NCBI GenBank assembly: GCA_017619295.1
Contig: JAFZSQ010000002.1
Span: forward strand, 1-57,496
DNA length: 57,496 nt
Reading direction: 5' to 3'
Origin: Lachnospiraceae bacterium
Lineage (GTDB): Bacteria; Bacillota; Clostridia; Lachnospirales; Lachnospiraceae
Shown here: positions 1 through 8,499 of the stretch, one piece after another
Layout of the letters: every line of letters starts with the position of its first letter
Numbering within the stretch: the stretch's first letter is position 1
Notes under the pieces: generated by a model
Told to the model about the DNA's origin: nothing
The model's database searches: none
The model's input: the letters and a program-made list of their open reading frames with translations, nothing else
Made by a program: the position numbers and the translations under genes

Positions 1-256
1 CTGACAGATCTGAGAGAACGAGTTTTTCACATTTAGAGATAAGTGCATCTTCTCCAAGCCACAAACCTCCGGTACCGCATCCAAGTTCCAAGACCTTCAT
101 ACCTTCATGAAAATCATAATGGGATACGAGCCATTTGCCATACCCTTGCTTGTTTACAGAATACTTTTCATGAAAAGTGATTCTTATGTCTAACCCCTTC
201 GACGTTGCATACTGCGCTTTCACAGCTGCAGAATCGTTTGAACTTCCAATCTGCAT
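1..256 (-). CDS. Class I SAM-dependent methyltransferase, N-terminal part (cut by window edge)
   Basis: The reverse strand from an ATG at 254-256 reads 85 codons and runs off the window. It contains the nucleotide-fold motif I VLELGCGTGG about 55 residues in, which binds S-adenosylmethionine. The N-terminal part (HEKYSVNKQGYGKWL) is the lead-in common to small-molecule methyltransferases of the COG2226 type. Substrate unknown because the C-terminal half is missing. It is the most downstream gene of the GNAT/methyltransferase run, 21 bp after the next gene. The family call is firm; nothing finer can be said. Confidence 0.8.
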   Translation of the reverse strand, partial: MQIGSSNDSAAVKAQYATSKGLDIRITFHEKYSVNKQGYGKWLVSHYDFHEGMKVLELGCGTGGLWLGEDALISKCEKLVLSDLS

Positions 257-277
257 TATTTACTCTCCCTTCATCAT

Positions 278-775
278 TTAGCGTTTGATGACCATGTTAA
301 TGCGATCCCAGGATTCATCCCCATAACTAAAAGCATCACTAGTGACACTTCTTTCTACAAATCCTGTTTTCTCATAGCATCTTCTCGCCGGAACATTTGC
401 GGAGAATACATTCAAATGCACTGCTTCAACTGTTTCATCTTCAAATGCGGCCGATACGGCAAGCTTAAGCATTTCTCTTGCGATACCCTTTCCGCGCATT
501 TTAGAATCTACGACAACAAATTTAAGCATTCCTTCTTTTGTATCCTCATTGAATGAGTATACATAAAATCCAATCGGTTTTCCGTCATCATCAATCGCCA
601 CATAAGGAATATCTCCATTGCTCGATGCAATGTCCTTCAAGAATTCCTTAAATGAGGCTTTGCTTAAGGGGAATGGGATTCGGTTGGCGCTCCAGAGCAT
701 ATGCGTTCTTTCATCCGAAATCCAAGTCTTAACAACGTCAAAGTCTTTATCTAAATCAAATAGTCTAAGTTTCAT
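278..775 (-). CDS. GNAT family N-acetyltransferase
   Basis: 165 residues, full length for a GNAT. The acetyl-CoA pyrophosphate-binding signature R-G-K-G-I-A lies at residues 94-99 after the beta-4 strand, followed by the C-terminal NVPARRCYEKTGF segment typical of RimI/RimJ-like enzymes. It should transfer acetyl from acetyl-CoA to an amine of a small molecule or protein; the substrate cannot be read from the sequence. The ATG has only a weak ribosome site. It lies between two methyltransferase genes and is probably co-transcribed with them. Confidence 0.85.
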   Translation of the reverse strand: MKLRLFDLDKDFDVVKTWISDERTHMLWSANRIPFPLSKASFKEFLKDIASSNGDIPYVAIDDDGKPIGFYVYSFNEDTKEGMLKFVVVDSKMRGKGIAREMLKLAVSAAFEDETVEAVHLNVFSANVPARRCYEKTGFVERSVTSDAFSYGDESWDRINMVIKR

Positions 776-815
776 TTCTTAATTCAAACAATCCCTTTCC
801 ACTCCCCCTGACAGT

Positions 816-1439
816 TTAATTTATACGCTTAAAATCAAGCAAAACGAGTTTCTTTCCGTTCGGTAGTTTGTACTCATCCGTTTTTAATGGTCTGTATCCG
901 ATTTCGCCCATGGATTCCGTCAGTGATTGCTCATCCATTTGATGATGTACTGCATCCAATCCATCAAATGCATGGAGATACGGCGAATCGGAAACCCATG
1001 TTTCTTCATCTGTGTTTATCTGAATAATACAGGACACATACTTAGCTTCAGATTTCTGTATCCCCTTTTTAAAGGCCTCATAACCCACATACTCGATGAA
1101 TAAGTTCGCTATAACCAATTCGGATTTAGGCAACTTATCCGGTTCGCAAGTAAGATCGACTCTACAGCATTCAAGAATATCCTTTAAATTCGAAAAACGT
1201 TCTTTTACAACAGCAAGATATTCTTCGTTTATATCAATCCCGTATATCTTCTTATATTTCTTCGGATCCACATGCTCAAGACCATTTCCGCCCGCAACTC
1301 CAAGAACCATGGCAGTTGTTACCGGATATGCTTCAAGCTGCTTTTTCATCATTTCATTCAATGCCTGAAGCTGTTTTACAGAATCAAGGCTCATGTGATT
1401 TTCATAATCAGATAATCTGATTTCTTCCCATGGATTCAT
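816..1439 (-). CDS. Class I SAM-dependent methyltransferase-like protein
   Basis: 207 residues. AMVLGVAGGNGLEH near residues 43-56 is a variant motif I, and KIYGIDINEEYL is the acidic strand that would contact the ribose of S-adenosylmethionine. DLTCEPDKLP and ELVIANLFIEY fill the later motif positions. The length and layout suit a small-molecule methyltransferase of unknown substrate. A 90-residue frame on the opposite strand is a shadow. It stands 40 bp upstream of a GNAT gene. Confidence 0.75.
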   Translation of the reverse strand: MNPWEEIRLSDYENHMSLDSVKQLQALNEMMKKQLEAYPVTTAMVLGVAGGNGLEHVDPKKYKKIYGIDINEEYLAVVKERFSNLKDILECCRVDLTCEPDKLPKSELVIANLFIEYVGYEAFKKGIQKSEAKYVSCIIQINTDEETWVSDSPYLHAFDGLDAVHHQMDEQSLTESMGEIGYRPLKTDEYKLPNGKKLVLLDFKRIN

Positions 1440-1465
1440 AATTTTATTACCCCAGCAAGAATTAT

Positions 1466-1912
1466 TTATAACTCAAACCTGAAAATACATTTCTCTGTTT
1501 CACCCTTTGACATGCGCATGTCATTATTCTTAGGGAGCTCTGCGATTTCTAAAAGATTTCCCTTTAAATACTCACATGTTTTTCTGGATGCAATATTATC
1601 CGGATTACACGTTATAAAAACATATGACATTTCATGCCTCTTAGCCAAGGAGAATAATAATTCACATGCCTTTGCTGCATAGTGATTTCCTCTGTATGGC
1701 TCATCTATTTCATAGCCTATATGACCGCCATAATATGTATTCTCATTATTGCCAACCCTTAGGCAGCATTTACCCATTCTTTTACCGCCCGGAGTACAAA
1801 TAAAGAAATAATAGGCAGGAACCCATTTTTTAGCAAGGTCTCCTTCGGCAACCCTTTCAAGTTCAAGTTTTATTTGTTGATTTCTCAAAAAATCAGTATT
1901 TAAAAAGCGCAC
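1466..1912 (-). CDS. GNAT family N-acetyltransferase
   Basis: 148 residues. GHIGYEIDEPYRGNHYAAKA is the strand-4/helix-3 core, with RGNHYA replacing the usual RxxGxA loop, and ASRKTCEYL follows as the C-terminal wedge. ICTPGGKRMGKCCLRVG is the central hairpin. It follows another GNAT by 22 bp, so the two are probably co-transcribed. Substrate unknown; the RimJ/RimL-like branch is the nearest match. Confidence 0.8.
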   Translation of the reverse strand: MRFLNTDFLRNQQIKLELERVAEGDLAKKWVPAYYFFICTPGGKRMGKCCLRVGNNENTYYGGHIGYEIDEPYRGNHYAAKACELLFSLAKRHEMSYVFITCNPDNIASRKTCEYLKGNLLEIAELPKNNDMRMSKGETEKCIFRFEL

Positions 1913-1934
1913 CTTTTCCTCCTAAAGTCTGTAT

Positions 1935-2423
1935 TTATCTTTCAATGACAAAGTATGTTAAATCTCTCTCTTCTCCGAGATATTCAAGTTCCTTTTCCGC
2001 GAAATGATCATATCTCATTCCGCATTTCTCCATCACCTTTTTTGAGGCATCATTTCCGGTGAAAAAAGAAGCATACACCTTTTGGAAATTCAATGTTGAA
2101 AAACAGTATCCAATAAAAGCATTCACCGCCTCTGTAGCGTAGCCGTTATTCCAATACTCGGAACCTATCCCATATCCAATTTCGCATGAGTTTCCCTCTT
2201 CGGCAAAATATAAAATAATACCAATAAGCTTGTCTGATTCTCTTAAACGAATTGCAAATAGATTGTCCATTTTCAGATATGGCTCAAAATCAAAATCATC
2301 AAGCGATTCCGCATACTTACATACAAAGGTTTTTAGTACCTGTTTGTCATTTGATATATTTATAAAATAATCTTCCTTGTCATTAGGAGTTACTCTGTTA
2401 ATTTCCAGTCTCTCCGTTATCAT
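1935..2423 (-). CDS. GNAT acetyltransferase, RimJ/RimL type
   Basis: 162 residues. It opens with MITERLEINRVTPNDKEDYF, the usual start of the RimJ/RimL (Acetyltransf_3) branch. The core reads EIGYGIGSEYWNNGYATEA, with NNGYAT as the acetyl-CoA loop, and ends with GNDASKKVMEKCGM. Members acetylate protein N termini, aminoglycosides or small metabolites, and the target here is unknown. It sits between a nucleotidyltransferase-like gene and a second GNAT, with short gaps suggesting one transcript. Confidence 0.85.
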   Translation of the reverse strand: MITERLEINRVTPNDKEDYFINISNDKQVLKTFVCKYAESLDDFDFEPYLKMDNLFAIRLRESDKLIGIILYFAEEGNSCEIGYGIGSEYWNNGYATEAVNAFIGYCFSTLNFQKVYASFFTGNDASKKVMEKCGMRYDHFAEKELEYLGEERDLTYFVIER

Positions 2424-2452
2424 GTCATTACCTCTATAAGCTTGATTGAATC

Positions 2453-2827
2453 TTAACCCAAGTATCCTTTTATTAGTGCTATATCATTATAGTCTTTTTC
2501 CCTGCCGAGTTCTTTTTTCATTTCAATGAGTCCAGCAATTGTAATTACAGGTATGTCTTCAACTAAAGTAACTGTATCATTTATCCAGTTTTCAAAAACC
2601 TCGATACAATCACCATACTTAAAATGCCTATTACCACTTTCAGATAGTTTATAGAGGTATCCGTCATGTTCTAGCTCATCAGCCATCTTTTTATTGCAAC
2701 CTAAATCAATATCAGATGTTTGGTTCTTAATTCCGTATAGAACCATAGCACCGCCTGTAACTAGCCAGTAGTCATCCTTACTATAGGGAAATCTATTCAG
2801 TTCTTTAATAATTTCTAACTTATCCAT
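2453..2827 (-). CDS. Nucleotidyltransferase-fold protein (MNT/DUF6036-like)
   Basis: 124 residues. LVTGGAMVLYGI followed by TSDIDLGCN (about residues 22-45) is the G-G/A...D-x-D pattern of the polymerase-beta nucleotidyltransferase fold, with the metal-binding Asp pair in SDIDL. The rest is short, as in stand-alone small nucleotidyltransferases found in antibiotic-resistance and toxin-antitoxin settings. No HEPN partner is adjacent. Activity and target are unknown; the fold call is reasonably sure. Confidence 0.7.
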   Translation of the reverse strand: MDKLEIIKELNRFPYSKDDYWLVTGGAMVLYGIKNQTSDIDLGCNKKMADELEHDGYLYKLSESGNRHFKYGDCIEVFENWINDTVTLVEDIPVITIAGLIEMKKELGREKDYNDIALIKGYLG

Positions 2828-2884
2828 TGCAATCTACAAATTGGATTTTATCTACATCTTAACAAATGGAGATTTACAAATAGC

Positions 2885-3229
2885 TTAAACTGAATATCCC
2901 AAATTGATATCGAACGGAGCAATCAGCAACTTTTGCAAATCTTTATTGTAATTATCAAAAAAGGCTTTTATAGCCTTGCCATAGTTTTCTTTAGTGTCAA
3001 ACTCCCAGTATGAGTAGTATTTAACACACTTTACTATCTTGGTTAACTCTCTTGGAGGCTCACCAAGCTCGATTCCGTCTATGGTATAAAATCTCTTGAA
3101 ATACCTAAGTGATATGCAGCCTTCGCATTTAAGTTGATTAGCCGACATCTCCTCAATCTTTGCTTCAAACTGCTCGAGTCTATCGGGTTTTACCTGAAAG
3201 AGTTTCATCTCAACAAAAGTCTTTTCCAT
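2885..3229 (-). CDS. Small ferredoxin-like (ABM-type) protein of unknown function
   Basis: 114 residues. MKLFQVKPDRLEQFEAKIEEM followed by GCISLRYFKR resembles the dimeric alpha/beta barrel (antibiotic biosynthesis monooxygenase-like) fold: an edge strand, a long helix, then a second strand. No catalytic residues can be assigned. The start overlaps the stop of the upstream GNAT gene in TAATG, so the two are translationally coupled and may act together. Confidence 0.5.
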   Translation of the reverse strand: MEKTFVEMKLFQVKPDRLEQFEAKIEEMSANQLKCEGCISLRYFKRFYTIDGIELGEPPRELTKIVKCVKYYSYWEFDTKENYGKAIKAFFDNYNKDLQKLLIAPFDINLGYSV

Positions 3230-3681
3230 TATGCGTCCTCCAAAAAGTTTCTTCGTCTCTCCACCCTTTTCGATAAGTGAAGCTCATTATCATCTTCATA
3301 GCCTAGTTTATTATATACAGATTGTGCGGTGGTGTTTTCTTTTCCCGTCAAAAGTTCATATTTATGAACGGCATAGTGTTCATTGCAATACATCTCCGCA
3401 TAAGAAATCATAGCACTTGCTATTCCCTGCTTTCTATACTCAGGCCTAACATAGACCTCCGTAAATTCAGGCATGAAATCATCATAGCAAAATGACTTTT
3501 TTAACTGAACACAGACAAATCCTGCCAAAGAATCTTTTTCTTGCGAAACTATAATCACTTCCTGTTTATTATTCAGAAGGGAATCTCTAATACAATTTAT
3601 ACTTGTATTTCCCTGACCATTAAATTCATTGTTTAATAGCTCTAATTGACTGGCATCATCTACTGTTGCTATCCTAATCAT
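3229..3681 (-). CDS. GNAT family N-acetyltransferase
   Basis: 150 residues starting MIRIATVDDASQLELLNNEF, a standard GNAT opening. The acetyl-CoA motif is VRPEYRKQGIASAMISYAE (RKQGIA, about residues 96-101), and TAQSVYNKLGY is the C-terminal wedge. Its stop TAA overlaps the ATG of the next gene, indicating coupled translation with the small ABM-like protein. The acceptor is unknown. Confidence 0.85.
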   Translation of the reverse strand: MIRIATVDDASQLELLNNEFNGQGNTSINCIRDSLLNNKQEVIIVSQEKDSLAGFVCVQLKKSFCYDDFMPEFTEVYVRPEYRKQGIASAMISYAEMYCNEHYAVHKYELLTGKENTTAQSVYNKLGYEDDNELHLSKRVERRRNFLEDA

Positions 3682-3695
3682 TTTTCTCCTTGCAA

Positions 3696-4241
3696 TTATT
3701 TACTATCACTTTGACCGAGGCAATAATCCAGTTCCACAATTTCAGCAGGTTGCATTTTTTTAATATTTTTCAGAGTTCCAAGAGCTATGCTATGGCCTAC
3801 AAATATCACAGTGTTATACTCTGCGTATTTATCAGCAACACGCTTCATTCTTGCTCTTATTTCGCTTATGGTTTCCCAGCGTAATTGTAGCCCCTCCGGA
3901 TATTCGCCATGGCAAGCTGAAAACTCGTCATACAGAGAAATTGCATCTTCAGTAGTCATATATCTATTGCTTTTGTCCGGTATCCATTCGTGAAGATCTG
4001 TTTCAACCTGAATCTTTAGACCAGTTTCTTTAGATATGATAGAAGCCGTTTGGAGCGCTCTTGTATATGGCGAGGAAACAATTATTTCTGCCGACTTTAA
4101 GCGCTCATCTTCAGCCGTCTTCTCGGCCTGTTTTACTCCTAGTTCAGAAAGCGGAGCAAAGTCGCGTCCAAAGCCAAAGAATCCCCTTTCTGATAAGCCT
4201 GAATAATCTGCTTCGCCGTGTCTAATAAGTAATATTTTCAT
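3696..4241 (-). CDS. Histidine phosphatase family protein (phosphoglycerate mutase-like)
   Basis: 181 residues. LLIRHGEADYSG at the N terminus carries the catalytic RHG triad that forms the phosphohistidine, SSPYTRALQTA holds the conserved Arg, and VIFVGHSIALG near residue 148 carries the second catalytic His. The length suits a broad-specificity cytosolic phosphatase rather than glycolytic phosphoglycerate mutase (about 230-250 residues). Substrate unknown. It lies 14 bp upstream of a GNAT and 28 bp downstream of an NTF2-like gene. Confidence 0.85.
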   Translation of the reverse strand: MKILLIRHGEADYSGLSERGFFGFGRDFAPLSELGVKQAEKTAEDERLKSAEIIVSSPYTRALQTASIISKETGLKIQVETDLHEWIPDKSNRYMTTEDAISLYDEFSACHGEYPEGLQLRWETISEIRARMKRVADKYAEYNTVIFVGHSIALGTLKNIKKMQPAEIVELDYCLGQSDSK

Positions 4242-4269
4242 TTACTTTTTTATCTCCATAAATGGGATT

Positions 4270-4638
4270 TTAGTGAATAGGCATTCCTATTCCAAGTTCT
4301 TTTCTCCAAGATGGAGCTTCACCATCATCTGCCCAGTATTCGTCCATTTCGACAGCTTTATTGTCTCGCAATCTGATAAAGCTTGTTACATGACATGTAA
4401 TCATTTCGTCTTCAGATTGAGCCTTGCCAACAAGTATAATCTCGGAGCCAAATTCCTCGAGTCTTTCAATCTCTCCCTTCCATTTCCCGGGATAATCACA
4501 GTTTGCTCGAATATACTCTTCGACAGTAAACTGCTCGTTTGTGCAATGCCAACGAATAACCGCATCGTCACAAAAGTACGAGGAAAGCTCACTTCTATTT
4601 TGAGTTATTATGTCTTTCCAAAACGCTCCGACGTCCAT
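4270..4638 (-). CDS. NTF2/SnoaL-like protein
   Basis: 122 residues. The pattern FWKDIITQNRSELSSYFCDDAVIRWH, then VEEYIRANCDYPG, then EDEMITCHVTSFIRLRDNKAVEMDEYWADDGEAPSW is that of SnoaL-like/NTF2-like cone proteins. The closing AVEMDEYWADDGEAPSWR is typical of the clostridial branch. No catalytic residues can be assigned. Frames of 127 and 63 residues in other registers here are shadows. Confidence 0.65.
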   Translation of the reverse strand: MDVGAFWKDIITQNRSELSSYFCDDAVIRWHCTNEQFTVEEYIRANCDYPGKWKGEIERLEEFGSEIILVGKAQSEDEMITCHVTSFIRLRDNKAVEMDEYWADDGEAPSWRKELGIGMPIH

Positions 4639-4669
4639 TTCTTATTCTCCCCTTAGGTATTCAATTGTT

Positions 4670-6379
4670 TCAATTTGCTTTTCTGACAATATATATGTAC
4701 CTTGCCATCTTCTGTGCAAACACATCGTAGGGATCCTCAACACAATCTGTTTGAAGCATCAGCATATCAAACCAATCTTTATTACCTTCTTCTTCAAAAT
4801 CCTTTTGATGCAGTAACGCAGCTTCTCTTTTCTTTTTGAGTAATTCGTAGGTTTCTCGGGTTATATCTTCAACTTCATATTGGATTTTGCATTTATCAAA
4901 TGCTCTTGCCAAGACTGTGGTTTTAAAGTTGTCCGTTTTAGGCATTACATCGCCTTCCTGGTAACCTACAAACAGAACTCCGTCATTCTTTAACCATTTC
5001 ATTATCTGCAATACAAACTTTTCCATATCAGGTGCAAAATACATTGTATCCATGGAAGCAACCAGATCAAATTTCTCCGCAGGATAGTCTATCTCACCCA
5101 TATACCCCTGCCTGAAATCCGCCTTGTTTTGAAAAGTCTTCTTTGCGATGCTGATAGCATTTTCTGAATAGTCAAACCCATGGATATATGCTTTGGTCTT
5201 GTCCTGTAAATAACCAAGCATCTTCCCGTTACCACATCCAACATCAAGAATATGGACATCTTCTCCCTCAGGAATATCGCTAAGGATTCTGTTAATCTGA
5301 TTAATATCGCTAAATCCATCCTGGGAAAAATCCTGTCCGAAGGCGTCCCTGCAAAAGGCTTCAAAAGCCTTTGATTGTCCGGCCATTTTATAAAATTGTT
5401 CATACTCATCATAAAATAAAGGTTTCGATTCCATAACCATTTTCTTTATCCAATCTATTCTTCTTTCCATGCATTTCTTGGTAATTGAACTTTTCAGCGC
5501 AGACTCATAGCCGTGACAGGTTCCCTTGACCTCATAAGACTCTACAGGAACCCCTTCTGAAAGTAACCTTTCAGCAAACAATATTCCTTCATCATGAAGG
5601 CAATCGTATTCGGCCACTTCAACATAAGTCTTTGGAAAAAATGAAAGAGAATCCATTTCTGAGATTGAAGCATACCTGGATTGATCCACGTCATGCTCGT
5701 TTATATACAGATCCCAAAAGAATTTTGTACAACGGGAATCCCAGATAGGAGTATCTGTGTATTTTTGCATGGATTCTGTATTCATCCTTTTATCAAGCAC
5801 GGGATATATTAACATTGCCCCTTTAGGAAGAAGCTTTTCTCTGTCATGCAACATTGCCGTGACTGCGCTTGTGATATTCCCTCCGGCGCTATCTCCCGTC
5901 ACAATAATCATGTCCTTATCAATGTTCAGTTCCTCGGCGTTTTCTAACACCCACAAATATGTATTGTAACAATCTTCAACAGCTACCGGATATTTATACT
6001 TAGGTAACAATCTGTAATCCGGCAAAATAACCTTACAATTTGCCCTTTGAGCATACCATTTCGCTATCTGATAATGTGTGCTTGAAGCACTCATCAGAAA
6101 GCCGCCCCCATGATAGAACATGATGCAAGGCAAATTTCCACTATACTGTTTGGGTTCAATAACCAAGGTAATTATATTATCACCCTTGTATCCCGGTGTT
6201 GAGTACTTTTTAACCGTAACAAGATTATCTGATTTGCATTTTTTTAATCTATATCCGGCATTAATCAATGGATACAAATGACCTACCATTGAACCGCTGA
6301 ACAATGAAAAATATTTGAGTTCCCTATCAATATCATATTTCATTTTGACACCAATTAATTCCGATTTGTTATAATCCAT
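4670..6379 (-). CDS. Alpha/beta-hydrolase (HSL-type esterase) fused to a SAM methyltransferase
   Basis: 569 residues from the ATG at 6377-6379, which has GGAG nine bases upstream; an earlier ATG at 6421 reads further into the chromate-transporter gene and is less likely. The N-terminal half is a hormone-sensitive-lipase type hydrolase: FYHGGGFL (oxyanion hole), VTGDSAGGN (nucleophile Ser), EYDCLHDEG (Asp) and CHGYE (His). The C-terminal half is a methyltransferase: VHILDVGCGNGKML (motif I), IHGFDYS and FDLVASMDTMYF. The start overlaps the upstream stop by 11 bp. The fusion suggests sequential deacylation and methylation of one substrate, which is inference. Confidence 0.85.
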   Translation of the reverse strand: MDYNKSELIGVKMKYDIDRELKYFSLFSGSMVGHLYPLINAGYRLKKCKSDNLVTVKKYSTPGYKGDNIITLVIEPKQYSGNLPCIMFYHGGGFLMSASSTHYQIAKWYAQRANCKVILPDYRLLPKYKYPVAVEDCYNTYLWVLENAEELNIDKDMIIVTGDSAGGNITSAVTAMLHDREKLLPKGAMLIYPVLDKRMNTESMQKYTDTPIWDSRCTKFFWDLYINEHDVDQSRYASISEMDSLSFFPKTYVEVAEYDCLHDEGILFAERLLSEGVPVESYEVKGTCHGYESALKSSITKKCMERRIDWIKKMVMESKPLFYDEYEQFYKMAGQSKAFEAFCRDAFGQDFSQDGFSDINQINRILSDIPEGEDVHILDVGCGNGKMLGYLQDKTKAYIHGFDYSENAISIAKKTFQNKADFRQGYMGEIDYPAEKFDLVASMDTMYFAPDMEKFVLQIMKWLKNDGVLFVGYQEGDVMPKTDNFKTTVLARAFDKCKIQYEVEDITRETYELLKKKREAALLHQKDFEEEGNKDWFDMLMLQTDCVEDPYDVFAQKMARYIYIVRKAN

Positions 6380-6929
6380 AAACTGCCACTCCAACCACTG
6401 CTGCAATGCATATAAGTCCAATGGGTGACAGTCCTTTTTTGAATACTTTTCTCGAAGCGAAATATATTACTGCAAGGCCGCAAGTTATTAGAGCAGCAGT
6501 TATATCAACACTGCTCTCCGTCTTTACATAGCAATTTCCGAGAATCATATATACACCGGTTGCGAGAATTACACCGATTACGCAAGGTTTGAGTCCTCGC
6601 ATTGTCGCCTGCACATAGGGATTCTTAAGAAGACTCTTCGAGAGCACCATTATAAACAGGATAATCAAAAACGCCGGAAGAATGACTGCCAGCGTAGCAA
6701 TGACCGCCCCTAACAGACCTCCTTTATTGCTACCTACATAAGTTGCAAGATTCACCATAATAGGACCGGGCGTACTCTCGCTCACCGCTATCATGTATGA
6801 AAGCATCTCATCATCCAGCCATCCATGCGCCAGTACCACATCTCTGATAAGTGGTATGGCCGCATATGCTCCGCCAAAAGAAAACAGACCGACTTCCAAA
6901 AAGCCTATTAAAAGGTCAAGATAAATCAT
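6369..6929 (-). CDS. chrA: Chromate transporter CHR-family half protein (second of pair)
   Basis: 186 residues. FGGAYAAIPLIRD and SESTPGPIMVNLATYVGSNKGG are the FGG and TPGP/G-Y-VG motifs of the CHR superfamily. Several hydrophobic stretches follow, enough for about six membrane segments. This is the short (single-domain) form; its partner overlaps its start by 4 bp, so two half proteins probably assemble into one transporter. Known members export chromate or exchange sulfate; many clostridial pairs have no proven substrate. Confidence 0.88.
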   Translation of the reverse strand: MIYLDLLIGFLEVGLFSFGGAYAAIPLIRDVVLAHGWLDDEMLSYMIAVSESTPGPIMVNLATYVGSNKGGLLGAVIATLAVILPAFLIILFIMVLSKSLLKNPYVQATMRGLKPCVIGVILATGVYMILGNCYVKTESSVDITAALITCGLAVIYFASRKVFKKGLSPIGLICIAAVVGVAVYGL

Positions 6930-7498
6930 GCCTGTCCCTCCTTTCTTCTGCTTTTCGTGGCAAGAAAGAAGGCCACGCTTACAAGCGCTGCTGTAAGCAT
7001 CACAATTATGGATGATATGTGCAACTTCAGAATATTAATAAGCATTATCACAACAAAAGAAGCCAAAAGAATACCTATCTGAAGCGGTTTCTTTTTCATC
7101 TTCTTAATCATCTTAATTGCCGCATCAAGAATCAATATACCAACCGCTATCTTGATACCCTGAAATGCGTGAGCTATCCAGGTAATTTCCAGGAATTCCT
7201 CCAAGAACATGGATATAGCAAAGATAATAATAAATGACGGAATAGCCACTCCAAGAGTCGCAAGAATTGCACCCGGAAGCTTACCCTTCTTGTAACCTAC
7301 ATACGTAGCACAATTAATCGCTATAGGTCCGGGGGTTGATTCGGCAATGACCGTTATATTCATCATTTCGTCGTGTGTAATCCAGTTTTTTTGTTCAACA
7401 CAGATGTTCTCAATAATTGAGAGCATCGCATACCCTCCGCCGAAGGTAAATAAGCCTATTTTGGCGAAGGTTAAGAACAGTTCAATAATTATGGGCAT
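6926..7498 (-). CDS. chrA: Chromate transporter CHR-family half protein (first of pair)
   Basis: 190 residues from the ATG at 7498; an in-frame GTG nine bases earlier is possible, but the AAGG site fits the ATG better. FTFGGGYAMLSIIE and ESTPGPIAINCATYVGYKKG mirror the motifs of the downstream partner, and the C terminus ends in a basic tail (KSRRKEGQA). The 4-bp overlap with the second half couples translation. Together they make the two-gene CHR transporter common in Firmicutes. Confidence 0.88.
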   Translation of the reverse strand: MPIIIELFLTFAKIGLFTFGGGYAMLSIIENICVEQKNWITHDEMMNITVIAESTPGPIAINCATYVGYKKGKLPGAILATLGVAIPSFIIIFAISMFLEEFLEITWIAHAFQGIKIAVGILILDAAIKMIKKMKKKPLQIGILLASFVVIMLINILKLHISSIIVMLTAALVSVAFFLATKSRRKEGQA

Positions 7499-7545
7499 AT
7501 AATGCACCTTCTTTTAACGTTTAATTCCATATCGTTTTATTAACC

Positions 7546-8091
7546 CTATATGTTCCTACAAAACTCAATAATTTCTTCTCTCCTGGGTTCAACATCTGTT
7601 TTATACTCAATAGATGTCAATCCTAAGTGCCCCACACACTCTATTTCCAGATGGCCATAAAAATGCTCTATAGTGTTGATTATTCTTTCACACTCAGGCA
7701 TATTTGGTCCGGTTCTCAGCGCTATAGCGTACCCTCTTTTACCCTGCCTGATAGTAGCATGCGGTTCGTGCGTATTACACCACGGAGTACATCTGTCAAT
7801 AAATGCCTTGAACTGTCCAGGAACATCTGCCCAATAAGATGGGGAAACCGAAACAATTATATCTGCCACATCATATTCATCAATTATGCCCTCGATGACA
7901 GATGCATCACTCATGACACACTTCGCTGTATCGTGACATGAACGACAACCTCTGCAAAATGAAAATGCGTAATCGTCTATGCAGATGCTTTTAACACTAT
8001 ACTTCGCTGATAGCTGTTCTGAAACCAACTCCGCTATTTCAGCTGTTGCTCCCGTACGTACAGGACTGCAATTAATTATGAGTGCTTTCAT
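7546..8091 (-). CDS. NAD(P)H-dependent FMN reductase / flavodoxin-fold protein
   Basis: 181 residues. ALIINCSPVRTGATAEIAELV is the phosphate-binding loop of the NADPH-dependent FMN reductase fold; FCRGCRSCHDTAKC (about residues 48-61) is the Cys pattern seen in the iron-sulfur flavoprotein branch; VSVSPSYWADVPGQFKAFIDR is the flavin ring loop. It probably reduces FMN or quinone-like compounds in the cytosol. It precedes the chromate-transporter pair in the transcription order, which suits a redox partner, but that link is only positional. Confidence 0.8.
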   Translation of the reverse strand: MKALIINCSPVRTGATAEIAELVSEQLSAKYSVKSICIDDYAFSFCRGCRSCHDTAKCVMSDASVIEGIIDEYDVADIIVSVSPSYWADVPGQFKAFIDRCTPWCNTHEPHATIRQGKRGYAIALRTGPNMPECERIINTIEHFYGHLEIECVGHLGLTSIEYKTDVEPRREEIIEFCRNI

Positions 8092-8119
8092 CTATTCCCT
8101 CTCCTCGCCAAGCTCCACT

Positions 8120-8485
8120 CTACACCACCGTATATCCCTCAGAAGCCAATACACTAAGTGCTCGCTCAAAGTTTTCTTCTTTTACAAGAATATAATCCGT
8201 GTTGTATGTCGACACGGCAAAAATGCCGATTTTGTGCTCTGCGAGGATTCCGGAAAGTTTGGATAGAATTCCAATCAGTGAGAAATCCAGAACGCCCTGG
8301 ATGCGAAAACCTCTCCATCCATCATCGCGTTCAATGGTTCTTTGGGGAACGCTGTCCGTTCTGCATACCAACGACAATTCCTCATCTGTTTTCCCAATAA
8401 AATAAAAATCTGCTGCTAAATCTATGTCTGATACGTCCGGCACTTTGCAAACAGATAACTTATAATCTATTTTCTTCAGTTCCAT
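8120..8485 (-). CDS. ACT domain-containing protein
   Basis: 121 residues. The pattern WRGFRIQGVLDFSLIGILSKLSGILAEHKIGIFAVSTYNTDYILVKEENFERALSVL (residues about 55-112) is an ACT domain of the aspartokinase-like COG3603 type: a two-strand lead, a ligand-side Gly-Ile-Leu helix, then NTDYILV. Such stand-alone proteins have no enzyme domain and are thought to bind small ligands, often amino acids. The ligand here is unknown. Confidence 0.8.
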   Translation of the reverse strand: MELKKIDYKLSVCKVPDVSDIDLAADFYFIGKTDEELSLVCRTDSVPQRTIERDDGWRGFRIQGVLDFSLIGILSKLSGILAEHKIGIFAVSTYNTDYILVKEENFERALSVLASEGYTVV

Positions 8486-8499
8486 TTATATATTCCTTT

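Noticed and set aside
7508-7545. Riboswitch or leader RNA above the chromate-transporter pair
   Set aside because: The gap is only 38-47 bp, too short for a known riboswitch, and no conserved core was seen.
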